Of a stretch of DNA of 64,000 bases, positions 1 to 11,487 are shown one piece after another. Each line of letters opens with the position of its first letter. Position 1 is the first letter of the stretch. The stretch covers positions 47,829,579-47,893,578 of the forward strand of contig CM026398.1 of the NCBI GenBank assembly GCA_014843695.1. The letters are read 5' to 3'. The notes under the pieces were generated by a model. That model saw only the letters and a program-made list of their open reading frames with translations, was not told the DNA's origin and did no database searches. Made by a program: the position numbers and the translations under genes. This DNA is from Archivesica marissinica (lineage: Eukaryota > Mollusca > Bivalvia > Venerida > Vesicomyidae).

Positions 1-3000
1 TCCCATACACCAGGTATCTACACTCCCATACACCATGTATTCGTACACTCCCATACACCATGTATTCGTACACTCCCATACACCATGTATTCGTACACTC
101 CCATACACCAGGTCTCCGTACACTCCCATACACCATGTATTCGTACACTCCCATACACCATGTATTCGTACACTCCCATATACCATGTATTCGTACACTC
201 CCATACACCATGTATTCGTACACTCCCATACACCAGGTCTCCGTACACTCCCATACACCAGGTCTCCGTACACTCCCATACACAGGGTCTCCGTACACTC
301 TCATACACCAGGTCTCCGTACACTCTCATACACCAGGTCTCCGTACACTCTCATACACCAGGTCTCCGTACACTCCCATACACCAGGTCTCCGTGCACTC
401 CCATACTCCCGGTCTCCGTACACTCCCATACACCCGGTCTCCGTACACTCCCATACACCATGTATTCGTACACTCCCATACACCATGTATTCGTACACTC
501 TCATACACCCGGTCTCCGTACACTCCCATACACCAGGCCTGGAGGTTATAAAGCTTTTCTCCAATCTCAAACTCATTCTCAAGCATCTGATTGGTTCACT
601 CGAGCTTAAATATTAGAATCAACCAATCAAATCACTTGAGCTCGAGTTTGAGATCTGAGAAAAGTTGTATAACCTCGGAGCCAGGTCTCCGTACACTCCC
701 ATACACAGGGTCTCCGTACACCCCCATATACAGGGTCTCCTTACACTCCCAAACACCCGGTCTCCCTACACTCTCATACACCAGGTCTCCGTACACTCCC
801 ATACACCCGGTCTCCGTACACTCCCATACACCATGTATTCGTACACTCCCATACACCATGTATTCGTACACTCTCATACACCAGGTCTCCGTACACTCCC
901 ATACACCCGGTCTCCGTACACACTCCCATACACCCGGTATCCGTACACACTCCCATACACTAGGTCTCCGTACACTCCCATACACCAGGTCTCCGTACAC
1001 TCCCATACACCAGGTCTCCGTACACACTCCCATACACCGGTATCCGTACACACTCCCATACACCCGGTCTCCGTACACTCCCATACACCCGGTATCCGTA
1101 CACACCCATACACCGGTCTCCGTACACTCCCGTACACCCGGTCTCCGTACACTCCCATACACCAGGTCTCCGTACACTCTCATACATCAGGTCTCCGTAC
1201 ACTCCCATACACCCGGTCTCCGTACACTCCCATACACCAGGTCTCCGTACACTCCCATACACAGGGTCTCCGTACACTCCCATACACCCGGTCTCCGTAC
1301 ACTCCCATACACCAGGTCTCCGTACACTCCCATACACCAGGTCTCCGTACACTCCCATACACCAGGTCTCCGTACACTCCCATACACCAGGTCTCCGTAC
1401 ACTCCCATACACCAGGTCTCCGTACACTCCCATACACCAGGTCTCCGTACACTCGCATACACCCGGTCTCCGTACACTCCCATACACCATGTATTCGTAC
1501 ACTCCCATACACCAGGTATCCGTACACTCCCATACACCATGTATTCGTACACTCCCATACACCATGTGTTGGTACACTCCCATACACCATGTATTCGTAC
1601 ACTCCCATACACCAGGTCTCCGTACACTCCCATACACCATGTATTCGTACACTCCCATACACCATGTATTCGTACACTCCCATACACCATGTATTCGTAC
1701 ACTCTCATACACCATGTATTCGTACACTCCCATACACCATGTATTCGTACACTCCCATACACCATGTATTCGTACACTCCCATACACCAGGTCTCTGTAC
1801 ACTCCCATACACCATGTATTCGTACACTCCCATACACCAGGTCTCCGTACACTCCCATACACCATGTATTCGTACACTCCCATACACCATGTATTCGTAC
1901 ACTCCAATACAGCATGTATTCGTACACTCCCATACACCATGTATTCGTACACTCCAATACAGCATGTATTCGTACACTCCCATACACCATGTATTCGTAC
2001 ACTCCCATACACCAGGTCTCCGTACACTCCCATACACCAGGTCTCCGTACACTCCCATACACCATGTATTCGTACACTCCCATACACCCGGTCTCCGTAC
2101 ACTCCCATACACCATGTATTCGTACACTCCCATACACCATGTATTCGTACACTCCCATACACCATGTATTCGTACACTCCCATACACCATGTATTCGTAC
2201 ACTCCCATACACCCGGTCTCCGTACACTCCCATACACCATGTATTCGCACACTCCCATACACCAGGTCTCCGTACACTCCCATACACCATGTATTCGTAC
2301 ACTCCCATACACCATGTATTCGCACACTCCCATACACCAGGTCTCCGTACACTCCCATACACCAGGTCTCTGTACACTCCCATACACCATGTATTCGTAC
2401 ACTCCCATACACCAGGTCTCTGTACACTCCCATACACCATGTATTCGTACACTCCCATACACCCGGTCTCCGTACACTCCCATACACCATGTATTCGCAC
2501 ACTCCCATACACCAGGTCTCCGTACACTCCCATACACCATGTATTCGTACACTCCCATACACCATGTATTCGCACACTCCCATACACCAGGTCTCCGTAC
2601 ACTCCCATACACCAGGTCTCTGTACACTCCCATACACCATGTATTCGTACACTCCCATACACCAGGTCTCTGTACACTCCCATACACCATGTATTCGTAC
2701 ACTCCCATACACCCGGTCTCCGTACACTCCCATACACCATGTATTCGCACACTCCCATACACCATGTATTCGTACACTCCCATACACCATGTATTCGTAC
2801 ACTCCCATACACCATGTATTCGTACACTCCCATACACCACGTATTCGTATACTCCCATACACCAGGTCTCCGTACACTCCCATACACCAGGTCTCCGTAC
2901 ACTCCCATACACCATGTATTCGCACACTCCCATACACCAGGTCTCCGTACACTCCCATACACCATGTATTCGTACACTCCCATACACCATGTATTCGTAC

Positions 3001-3493
3001 ACTCCCATACACCATGTATTCGTACACTCCCATACACCATGTATTCGTACACTCCCATACACCATGTATTCGTACACTCCCATACACCAGGTCTCCGTAC
3101 ACTCCCATACACCATGTATTCGTACACTCCCATACACCAGGTCTCCGTACACTCCCATACACTATGTATTCGTACACTCCCATACACCATGTATTCGTAC
3201 ACTCCCATACACCATGTATTCGTACACTCCCATACACCAGGTCTCTGTACACTCCCATACACCAAGTATTCGTACACTCCCATACACCAGGTCTCCGTAC
3301 ACTCCCATACACCATGTATTCGTACACTCCCATATACCAGGTCTCTGTACACTCCCATACACCAGGTCTCCGTACACTCACATACACCATGTATTCGTAC
3401 ACTCCCATACACCATGTATTCGTACACTCCCATACACCAGGTCTCCGTACACTCCCATACACCATGTAGTCGTACACTACCATACACCCGTAC
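1..3493. repeat. 25-bp satellite array with two monomer types
   Basis: About 135 near-perfect 25-bp units fill the left end and run off the window. Each shares CACTCCCATACACC and then ends either ATGTATTCGTA (type 1) or AGGTCTCCGTA (type 2), with a CGGTCTCC subvariant. Type 2 dominates roughly 1100-1480; type 1 dominates from there to the end. The stretch 2211-2710 is two copies of an exact 250-bp, ten-monomer higher-order unit. Because the unit lacks stop codons and is not a multiple of three, all frames stay open for long stretches; this is not evidence for a protein. It is interrupted at 541-682 by an inverted-repeat element. Confidence 0.97.
541..682. mobile_element. Inverted-repeat (foldback) element inserted in the 25-bp satellite
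   Basis: About 140 bp of unrelated sequence with long imperfect inverted arms: GGAGGTTATAAAGCTTTTCT on the left matches AGAAAAGTTGTATAACCTC on the right, with ATCTGATTGGTT and AACCAATCAAAT nearer the centre. Its size and shape fit a short non-autonomous DNA element. A region at about 18670-18760 shares GATCTCAA, GAAGCTCAA and TGATTGGT blocks and may be a degraded relative. Confidence 0.75.
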
Positions 3494-3601
3494 ATTTTAA
3501 GGTGACCAGGTATGGGTGTATGGGGGCATGGGGTGTATCCGTAACTTAATTATTGCTATGCGTGCATAAGATATTTAAAAACAAGAATGTGGTAAATGTA
3601 C

Positions 3602-3885
3602 CTACCAATGCCGGATATGTGGATTTTCTTGGAAACTGGTCCGCCTAGATAAGTACATAGCACTTCGAACTCGACCGTGTACACGCCGGCCACGCCTTTG
3701 AAGGGATAGTCCCCTGTAACAGTATCACCAATGTTTCCATACACTACCACTTTAGAATAGTGAACCTTTCTTTCGTCCTCGTCTTCACCATTCAGTACAC
3801 GTGCACCTCGCTCGAGCTTGGAGCATCCAAGCACGCAATATACAACCATTAGCAACACCGTAACCGTGCATAACACTCGTTCCAT
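3602..3885 (-). CDS. First coding exon of an unidentified secreted protein (signal peptide plus start of mature domain)
   Basis: Starting at ATG 3885-3883, the reading begins MERVLCTVTVLLMVVYCVLG, a typical signal peptide with hydrophobic core and small residues at the cleavage site. The mature part follows as CSKLERGARVLNGEDEDERK, HYSKVVVYGNIGDTVTGDYP and GVYTVEFEVLCTYLGGP, ending ISGIG at a GT donor. Either GTACAT (exon end 3602) or GTAGGT (3606) could be used. The layout (one cysteine after the signal, a VVVYG strand, then VYTVEFEVLC) recalls secreted proteins such as CCDC3 or NTR-like domains, but the resemblance is weak and from memory. Base composition is more balanced than the surroundings. 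Later exons would lie left of the 25-bp satellite. Confidence 0.6.
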
Positions 3886-4645
3886 AGTTGCACGTTATAT
3901 TAATCGGTATGAATTGATCACGTAAATGCTGATTAAATATTATAACAATATAGCGAAATGTAACTCCCGATAGTTCCGCCTGTGAAATCGTATCTGATCC
4001 AAGCAATTACACTTATTCCGTTTATTGAAAGTAATATACCGAAACCGACATTCGATACCTCAAGAAATATATATAATTATCTCGTTCACGCTTAGTCACA
4101 ATATAGAACAACTATCGTCTCCGTTGTTGTGTGTAGTATCCCGTGCCAGCTTGTATACAATGTGTGTCTGCATCCAGAATCAGCCGTCCAATGTCACGCG
4201 GCAGACGCACTAAAGGAAAATGAAAAGTTCATGTTGAGCGGATTGGTTCCTACTGAACAACGATTATTTTTAGCGCTGTTGTGTTGTTTAAAGTCAAGCT
4301 ACAGTCGCAACAGCGTTTTACCAATACTCTGTGTACCATTCATATTTTCCAATTCTTAATGAGAATTGTTCCTGGGGCAACTGTTTTACCGGTTTTATGG
4401 CTAGTTTCCGTATGTATACGGACAGATGTAAACTTGACAAAACGTCAACACCTCGGGGTCTTTTAACCTTCCTATATAATAGTGCGGTGTCATTGATAAT
4501 ATCTACATAATAATAACAACTGTTATTATAACGCAGTAGTTGTGGCTAGCAGTATACATTTATTTCACAGGTGAGTTACAATTAACTCCTACACTTTACA
4601 TGTAATTATAAACATATCTCATACACGCGTCGGTGTATCCTTTAA
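3886..4645. other. Presumed upstream region of the secreted-protein exon; no further feature recognised
   Basis: AT-rich, non-repetitive sequence lying upstream of the exon at 3602-3885, so it probably holds that gene's promoter and 5' UTR. I could not identify a convincing TATA box or first noncoding exon, and short open frames here have no recognisable content. Confidence 0.4.
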
Positions 4646-5070
4646 CAATCAGATGGGACCTTAACCCTTTCCTTCATAGAGATTTAGATTAATATACTAT
4701 TATATCTCCATACAAACGACAGCCATTTAGCTATCATGCAGTGGATAAGTAGTGGCCATATCTATCCCACCTCCATTGATATTACTAGGAATATATGAGA
4801 TTCTAGCCTTTATTATGAACATTGGTTTGGCTACTACATTGTCAATGCATGTTGTATTGGTAATGGCGTCGAGAGGTGCTTCTATGAGGGAAAGGGTTAA
4901 ACCGAGATCTAGTGTGGTGCTTCAATCGTGAACGTAAAAGAACTATAGGAAACTCCGGAATGTGCTTCTATCTGTATCATTACACTATTATCCACAGTCT
5001 ACAATGGCTAATCTATTTAGGAGACGTCGCTTATATACACAACCGGTCAACGTAAAACACACACATATAC
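4646..5070 (+). mobile_element. SINE-D copy split by an M3 element
   Basis: The SINE-D body is recognisable on both sides: AACAATCAGATGGGACC before 4661 and ACCGAGATCTAGTGTGG after 4900, continuing to the family tail (GGAGACGTCGCTTATATACA, CGTAAAACACACAC). In other SINE-D copies this position reads GGGACGTTAAACCGAGG, so the insertion used the TTAA inside the SINE. Confidence 0.85.
4661..4900. mobile_element. M3: TTAA-flanked MITE, complete short copy
   Basis: 240 bp bounded by TTAA on each side with terminal inverted repeats CCCTTTCCTTCATAGA and TCTATGAGGGAAAGGG. TTAA targets are typical of piggyBac-type transposases; the assignment is inference. A second, internally amplified copy is at 31185-32597. 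Confidence 0.88.
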
Positions 5071-5106
5071 TAATAGTATGTGAATGACAAAACAACATTG
5101 AAACAA

Positions 5107-6703
5107 TGTCACGAGACACCAAATCATGGTCACGAGAAACAAAGTCATGGCCACGAGATAGCACCTCATGGTCACGATATACCAAATCATTGTCATGAGA
5201 TATAAAGTCATGGCCACGAGATAGCATATAATGGTCACGAGATACAAAGTCATGGCCACGAGATACACAATCATGGCCACGAGATACACAGTCATGGCCA
5301 CGAGATAGCATATCATGGCCACGAGATAGCATATAATGGTCACGAGATACAAAGTCATGGCCACGAGATACACAGTCATGGCCACGAGATAGCATATCAT
5401 GGTCACGAGATACAAAGTCATGGCCACGAGATAGCATATAATGGTCACGAGATACAAAGTCATTGCCACGAGATACACAGTCATGGCCACGAGATAGCAT
5501 ATCATGGTCACGAGATACAAAGTCATGACCACGAGAAACACAGTCATGGCCACGAGATAGCATATCATGGTCACGAGATAGCATATCATGGCCACGAGAT
5601 AGCATATCATGGTCACGAGATAGCATATTATGGCCACGAGATAGCATATCATGGTCACGAGATACCAAATCATGGTCACGAGATACCAAATCATGGTCAC
5701 AAGATACAAAGTAATGGCCACGAGATAGCATCTCATGGTCACGAGATACAAAGTCATGGCCACGAGTTATCAATTCATGGTCACGAGATACACAGTCATG
5801 GTCACGAGATAGCATATTATGGTCACGAGATACCAAATCATGGCCATGAGATACAAAGGCATGGCCACGAGATAGCATATTATGGTCACGAGATACCAAA
5901 TCATGGTCACGAGATACCAACGTCATGGCCACGAGATACCAAATCATGGTCACGAGATACACATTCATGGCCACGAGATAGCATCTCATGGTCACGAGAT
6001 ACCAAATCATGGTCACGAGATACCAAATCATGGTCACGAGATACCAAATCATGGTCACAAGATACAAAGTAATGGCCACGAGATAGCATCTAATGGTCAC
6101 GAGATACAAAGTCATGACCACGAGATATCAATTCATGGTCACGAGATATACAGTCATGGTCACGAGATAGCATATTATGGTCACGAGATACCAAATCATG
6201 GTCACGAGATACCAACGTCATGGCCACGAGATACCAATTCATGGTCACGAGATACACATTCATGGCCACGAGATGCAAAGTCATGGCCACGAGATACAAA
6301 GTCATGGCCACGAGATATCATCTCTTGGTCACGAGATACAAAGTCATGGTCACGAGATACAAAGTCATGGCCACGAGATATCATCTCATGGTCACGAGAT
6401 ACAAAGTCATGGTCACGAGATACAAAGTCATGGTCACGAGATACAAAGTCATGGCCACGAGATATCATCTCATGGTCACGAGATACAAAGTCATGGCCTA
6501 TGAGCTACCAAGTCATGGCAACGAGATACCAGGTCGGGTCCACGGTTTTCATTATATTGACCAAGAGATATTAAGTCGCGGTCACGAACTAGTAAATCAT
6601 GATATGACGGAATGGTAAGTCATGGTCACGAGTTAGCATATCATGGTCACGAGATACCAAATCATGGTTACGAGATACAAAGTCATGGCCACGAGATACT
6701 CAC
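5107..6703. repeat. 21-bp tandem array (about 75 units)
   Basis: Units such as TCATGGTCACGAGATACAAAG alternate between GGTCACGAGAT and GGCCACGAGAT cores with variable ends (CAAAG, CCAAA, GCATA, CACAG). As 21 is a multiple of three, long frames read as seven-residue repeats on either strand, which is expected by chance. A block of 14 units (about 295 bp) is repeated: 5875 onward matches 6170 onward, including a rare 22-bp unit with CCAACGTCATGG. Confidence 0.96.
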
Positions 6704-6786
6704 TCGCATCAACGACATTAATCATATAAATAAAATACCCCATTCCGGTACAGAACAACTCAGACTGTGTGTGAGGAAACAACAGT

Positions 6787-6815
6787 AAACAACAACAACA
6801 ACAACAACAACAACA
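6787..6815. repeat. (AAC)n microsatellite
   Basis: About ten perfect AAC units directly ahead of a SINE-A copy. Confidence 0.95.
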
Positions 6816-6840
6816 GCTCTTCTGAATCGAGCTATTTCGT

Positions 6841-7062
6841 GGAGGTCATGATAGCGCCGTGTTAGCGCGGCCGCTTCAGGTGCGAAAGACGCCGAGTTCG
6901 AGCTCATCCATGGCCGTTACGAGTGTCCCTTTAGGCAAGGCATTTCACGCCCACCTTGCCTCTTCTCTCTCCATCGATGGATTCCACCAGGAATGAGGTC
7001 TCGAGAGTGATTCATATAAGTAGTAAGAACTTGTTTCGTAATCGAGCTAAAATAAATTTGTT
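6841..7062 (+). mobile_element. SINE-A copy
   Basis: SINE-A consensus is a tRNA-like head (GATAGCGCAGTGG as A-box region, GAGTTCGAGC as B box), a body with TGCCCTTAGGCAAGGCATTT and GATGGATTCCATCAGGAATG, and a tail AGCTAAAATAAATTTGTATA. This copy has all parts with about 10-15% divergence. Confidence 0.88.
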
Positions 7063-7433
7063 TAAACATCGTATATACAATGAATGTCAAAGACCTAACT
7101 GCACAAACACAGTAACCAAAACTGTCATAAGAAGGCAAGTCATGTTGTCTAGCTGTAATGTCGAGTTTAGGTGATTTTATCAACTGATTTTATCGCTTCT
7201 GAAAGGGCAACAGAGTTTAAGGTAAACTCTATAGATAGTGCATATAACGAACGCTATCTCTACAAAAATCGTCTAAATTTCCAGATTTTAAACTTGAGAA
7301 ATAGTTCCCAATATCGACGATTATACGTATAATTGCCTTTCTTTTGCAATATGACTACGCAATGTACTTTTTAATGTTAAATTGTGCAAAGAAAAAAAAC
7401 ATATAATAATGTGTTCAAGTTAAACTGAACCGA

Positions 7434-7680
7434 GTCCGCCTTGGTGGTCGAGTGGTTAATGTCGCAGATTTGTATACCACTGTAACTTATCATCACTGAT
7501 GTCGCGGGTTCGAGTCCAGCTCAGACCGTGTCTCTTTATATGAAAACGTTGGCAGTTTCTTACGGAGGTTGGTGCACCAAGTACTGGTTAACCGCTGGAG
7601 CCTGTCCAGGAAATGTGTTGTTAAAGATAAACTGATCGTCGCTCAAATGGGCAACCAGTAGCGATGTTAAATAAACTTAA
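7434..7680 (+). mobile_element. SINE-C head fused to a SINE-D-like tail
   Basis: The head is tRNA-Ser/Leu-like (GTGGTCGAGTGGTTAATG, B box GGGTTCGAGTCC), followed by the SINE-C body (GGCAGTTTCTTACGGAGGTT, CAGGAAATGTGTTGTTA). Instead of the usual SINE-C end it finishes CGCTCAAATGGGCAACCAGT, AGCGATGTTAAATAAAC, which is the SINE-D 3' end. It looks like a template-switched chimera. Confidence 0.8.
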
Positions 7681-7915
7681 ATTAAAAAATAAAAATAAAC
7701 AGAATCTTATACACACTGTGTAACTCGATTCAACAATTCATCCTTAATGTGAAAAGTTGATTCAACGAATGCGAACATCGATTGAAGAAACAACTTGCAA
7801 ACATGAGTATGTTCTGTTGTTTCACTACATGTTCGTGTTACATTGTATTTGTATGTACTTTTCACAGTAAATAAGATTTGCGGTTTCGAGTTGCTTAGAG
7901 ATTTATTATTGATAT

Positions 7916-8050
7916 TGATTGCGATATTTCTGCGGATGTTCATTGCGATATTTCTGCGGATGTTCATTGCGATATTTCTGCGGATGTTCATTGCGATATT
8001 TCTGCGGATGTTCATTGCGATATTTGCGATATTTCTGCGATATTTCTGCG
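7916..8050. repeat. 24-bp tandem repeat (about 5 units)
   Basis: Units TTGCGATATTTCTGCGGATG plus TTCA, ending in shortened TTGCGATATT copies. Confidence 0.95.
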
Positions 8051-8205
8051 AGCTATGCAGAGACCAACTGAACTATTTTATGTGACGTTCGGGGTATGCT
8101 ACCGCAGTGGTCAGAATATATCATCAGAAACTCGGTAGGGAGAGATGGATACTCGGCACAGAGAGAGAGGAGATAGTGGGGAGGGAGGGATAAATCTAAT
8201 CACAC

Positions 8206-8745
8206 GAAATACGTTCAGTAAAATCTAACTACAGCACGAAATACGTTCAGTAAAATCTAACTACAGCACGAAATACGTTCAGTAAAATTTAACTACAGCA
8301 TGAAATAAGTTCAGTAAAATCTAACTACAGCACGAAATACGTTCAGTAAAATCTAACTACAGCACGTAATACGTTTGTTAAAATCTAACTACAGCACGTA
8401 ATACGTTTGTTAAAATCTAACTACAGCACGTAATACGTTTGTTAAAATCTAACTACAGCACGAAATACATTTGTTAAAATCTAACTACAGCACGTAATAC
8501 GTTTGTTAAAATCTAACTACAGCACGTAATACGTTTGTTAAAATCTAACTACAGCACGAAATACGTTTGTTAAAATCTAACTACAGCACGTAATACGTTT
8601 GTTAAAATCTAACTACAGCACGTAATACGTTTGTTAAAATCTAACTACAGCACGTAATACGTTTGTTAAAATCTAACTACAGCACGAAATACGTTCGTTA
8701 AAATGTAGTTAATTCAGCAAGAAAGACGTTTGTTAAAATAAAAGT
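8206..8745. repeat. 32-bp tandem array (about 16 units)
   Basis: Units of AAAATCTAACTACAGCACG followed by AAATACGTTCAGT (first part) or TAATACGTTTGTT (second part). The switch between the two variants is sharp near 8365. Confidence 0.96.
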
Positions 8746-8877
8746 TTATTCAACAAGCAACAAGCAACAAGCAATACCGTAACTAAACAATATATAATAA
8801 TATATGAATTTACATATAACTTCAAATTGTCAAGATTAACAATTCAAAAAAGGCTTAATGTAAGAACTATAACAGTA

Positions 8878-9047
8878 GTTTATACAAATTTATTTTAGCT
8901 CGATCACTCTCGAGACCTCATTCCTGATGGAATCCATCGCCACGAGGGAGAGAGAAGAGGCAATCATGACGGCTCCAGCGGTACTCGAACTCAAGGCCTT
9001 TCGCACCTGAAGCGAACGCTCATCCACTGCGCTATCACGACTTCCAC
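8878..9047 (-). mobile_element. SINE-A copy with internal deletion
   Basis: Minus-strand SINE-A from the tail (TATACAAATTTATTTTAGCT) to the head end CTTCCAC. It lacks about 25 bp near the tail and the TGCCCTTAGG segment. Confidence 0.87.
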
Positions 9048-9604
9048 TCTGTATCCACTCATAACAGTAAATGTATGTTGCACTTATATCAATAAACTGT
9101 ATATATAATAAAGTATCTAAAAATGATGTCAGATATTAAATAATATGATATGATATGTGAAACAGAAATCACAGAAATTATCAATTGGTGGGACCATTTT
9201 CGGCCAACCCAAGGACCTCGCATGTCAAAGAATTAGAACAAGGCCACCGCCACCAAGGGTGTCTCTCGGCACACGCGATTGACTGCATAAATGCTGGTTA
9301 AGCGAAATAGTAAATGACTTATGCTTTCCAACAAATCGCCAAATGTCAAGGTTAGTGATAGGCTGTGGGGGGGGGGGGGTGTGACGACTATTTGTGGCCA
9401 AATTTTAAGTACAAGGTCACTCTTGGGGATGGGACTTACTAAGGGACAGGGAACAACCCTTCTAAACGGAATGCAAGTTATCAAAGCCTTATTTCGACGG
9501 GTTTTTAGTAATATGCACATACCGGGGTATGCAATTGTTGAGTACAATGTACATTTAATCTTGAATGCAACATACTTGATAGCCAGCCCTACTGGATGAC
9601 CTTA

Positions 9605-10085
9605 ATTCAAGGGAGGTTACTCTATTCTCATGATATGATGGGGGTTCATTCAAGGGAGGTCACTCGAGATATATGGGGGGGGGCTCCATTCAAGGGATGT
9701 TACTCCAATCTCGAGATATGGGGGGAGGGGCTTCATTCAAGGGATGTTACTCCAATCTCGAGATATGGGGGGGGGGCTTCATTCAAGGGATGTTACTCCA
9801 ATCTCGAGATATGGGGGGGCTTCATTCAAGGGATGTTACTCCAATCTCGAGATATGGGGGGGGGGCTTCATTCAAGGGATGTTACTCCAATCTCGAGATA
9901 TGGGGGGGGCTTCATTCAAGGGATGTTACTCCAATCTCGAGATATGGGGGGGGGGGCTTCATTCAAGGGATGTTACTCCAATCTCGAGATATGGGGGGGG
10001 CTTCATTCAAGGGATGTTACTCCAATCTCGAGATATGGGGGGAGGGGCTTCATTCAAGTGAGGTTACTCTATTCTCGAGATATTT
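9605..10085. repeat. 43-46-bp array with G-runs
   Basis: About ten units of TTCATTCAAGGGATGTTACT, CCAATCTCGAGATAT and then a run of 6 to 10 G. The run length differs from copy to copy while the rest is nearly invariant. Confidence 0.95.
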
Positions 10086-10204
10086 TTCAAGTAAGTGTAT
10101 GTTATTTCATCAGTATTTAAGTTATGAAACTGGGTCATCTTACTATAAAACAATGCTGTTTATGTGTTACAATGACAATGAATATATTTACATACGAAGG
10201 GTGC

Positions 10205-10450
10205 ATCATATATGGTACACATGAGCAGATAATATGGAACCCTCGATAATATGTGAACATGAAATTGGATGAACCAAGATGACTGGGCGAAAATAGGTGC
10301 ACAAAGATGAATGACTAAAAATATGTGTATCCAGATGAATGGCCGATAACAAAGGGTGCATCCAGATGATTGGCTGGTAGAAAAGGGTGCACCTAGATAA
10401 ATAGCTAAAACTGTGTGTGCCCAGATGATTGGTGAAGATATGAATTTCAT
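10205..10450. repeat. Degenerate ~36-bp repeat
   Basis: About six diverged units recognisable by GGTGCACC/AAGATGA and CCAGATGATTGGC blocks. Confidence 0.6.
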
Positions 10451-10617
10451 GAAATAACGCTTTGATTATACAAGTATGGTACAATAAGATGGGCTTAGAA
10501 TAACTGGGTATCATGGCACCAAATATACAATCTAATATTTTATGTATAGAGTGGTGGAACCTATGCTCGGCGTATTCCTATGCTCGGCGTATTGGTCCAC
10601 TTACATCAGTATTTAAA

Positions 10618-10905
10618 ATATGTATCGCTTCTCACCAATGCAACCCGGGTTCGATCCTCGGACGAGGAGGTATGTGAGATGGTACGGTGGTCGCCAGATC
10701 GGACAGGTGGGTTTTCTCCGGGTACTCCGGTTTCCTCCCACACAAATGACAACATATACGCTTTCATCCACGCCAACGAGAATGATTAATATAAGTTGTT
10801 AAAACTTAAAAGTTTAAACTTTTTTTTTTAGATCTCAGACATGTTTAGCTAATATTCTCCTACAATGCCCCTAGTCTCTAGTACTCTACCTTGGTAAAGT
10901 TTTAT
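10618..10905 (+). mobile_element. SINE-B copy, head-truncated, plus shared 3' flank
   Basis: SINE-B consensus: tRNA-like head (GTCCGATTAGCGCAGTGGTT, B box GGGTTCGATCC), body GGTCGCCAGATCGGACAGGT and TTTTCTCCGGGTACTCCGG, tail TTAATATAAGTTGTTAAAAC, ending in AAATAAAGTTTAAAC. This copy starts at CGCTTCTCACC. The next roughly 90 bp (to TACTCTACCTTGG) recur, inverted, beside the SINE-B at 21960-22242. Confidence 0.85.
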
Positions 10906-11487
10906 ATAGTACTATGCTAATTTGATGTGTGTAGACGAATATAAACAAACAAATCACTGTTAGAATATTTCCACCGAAACTGATACGGTGTATGAACAAT
11001 TCAGGTAGCTATCCGAATTTTAAAAATATACAACTGACCAGAAACATAGTTTCTCTACCATTTCTGATTAACACCAATAAGCGTTTTTATTCACCGATGT
11101 TACTATATCAAAATAAGTTATTCAACAAGTTCTGGTGCCTAAATAAAAAGGTGCCCTGAAGTCTGGAGGAACTCATATAAATGGGTACCATTGCGATAGC
11201 TGAATTGAGCAGCACGGTCACGTGATGAAGCTAATACTGTCACAAAGATTTTTTAAAGTTGTTTTTACGAAAAATAATAATATATAAGTGTAATTAGCAT
11301 TTTCTATTGGCCATTATATGTGGGATTTACACCCAGCATAGGTTCCACCACTCTACGAGTCTCATGTTAGCTACATCAATAAGATAAATACGATGATTTC
11401 CTCACTGCAAAAACTGAATATATGATATAGTTGTTTGTACAACAATTAATACAAATAATTCAAACATATGTAAATATTTGATGTGTT
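10906..11487. other. Intergenic, nothing recognised
   Basis: AT-rich single-copy-looking sequence without coding potential or an obvious element. Confidence 0.5.

Noticed and set aside
591..3500. Very long open frames (over 900 codons) on both strands
   Set aside because: They are by-products of a 25-bp repeat that lacks stop codons in every frame; the three frames give the same peptide pattern shifted, and there is no signal, domain or non-repeat region.
4988..6618. Seven-residue repeat protein encoded by the 21-bp array
   Set aside because: Open on both strands in several frames, as any 21-bp stop-free unit would be; variant bases show no bias to synonymous positions.
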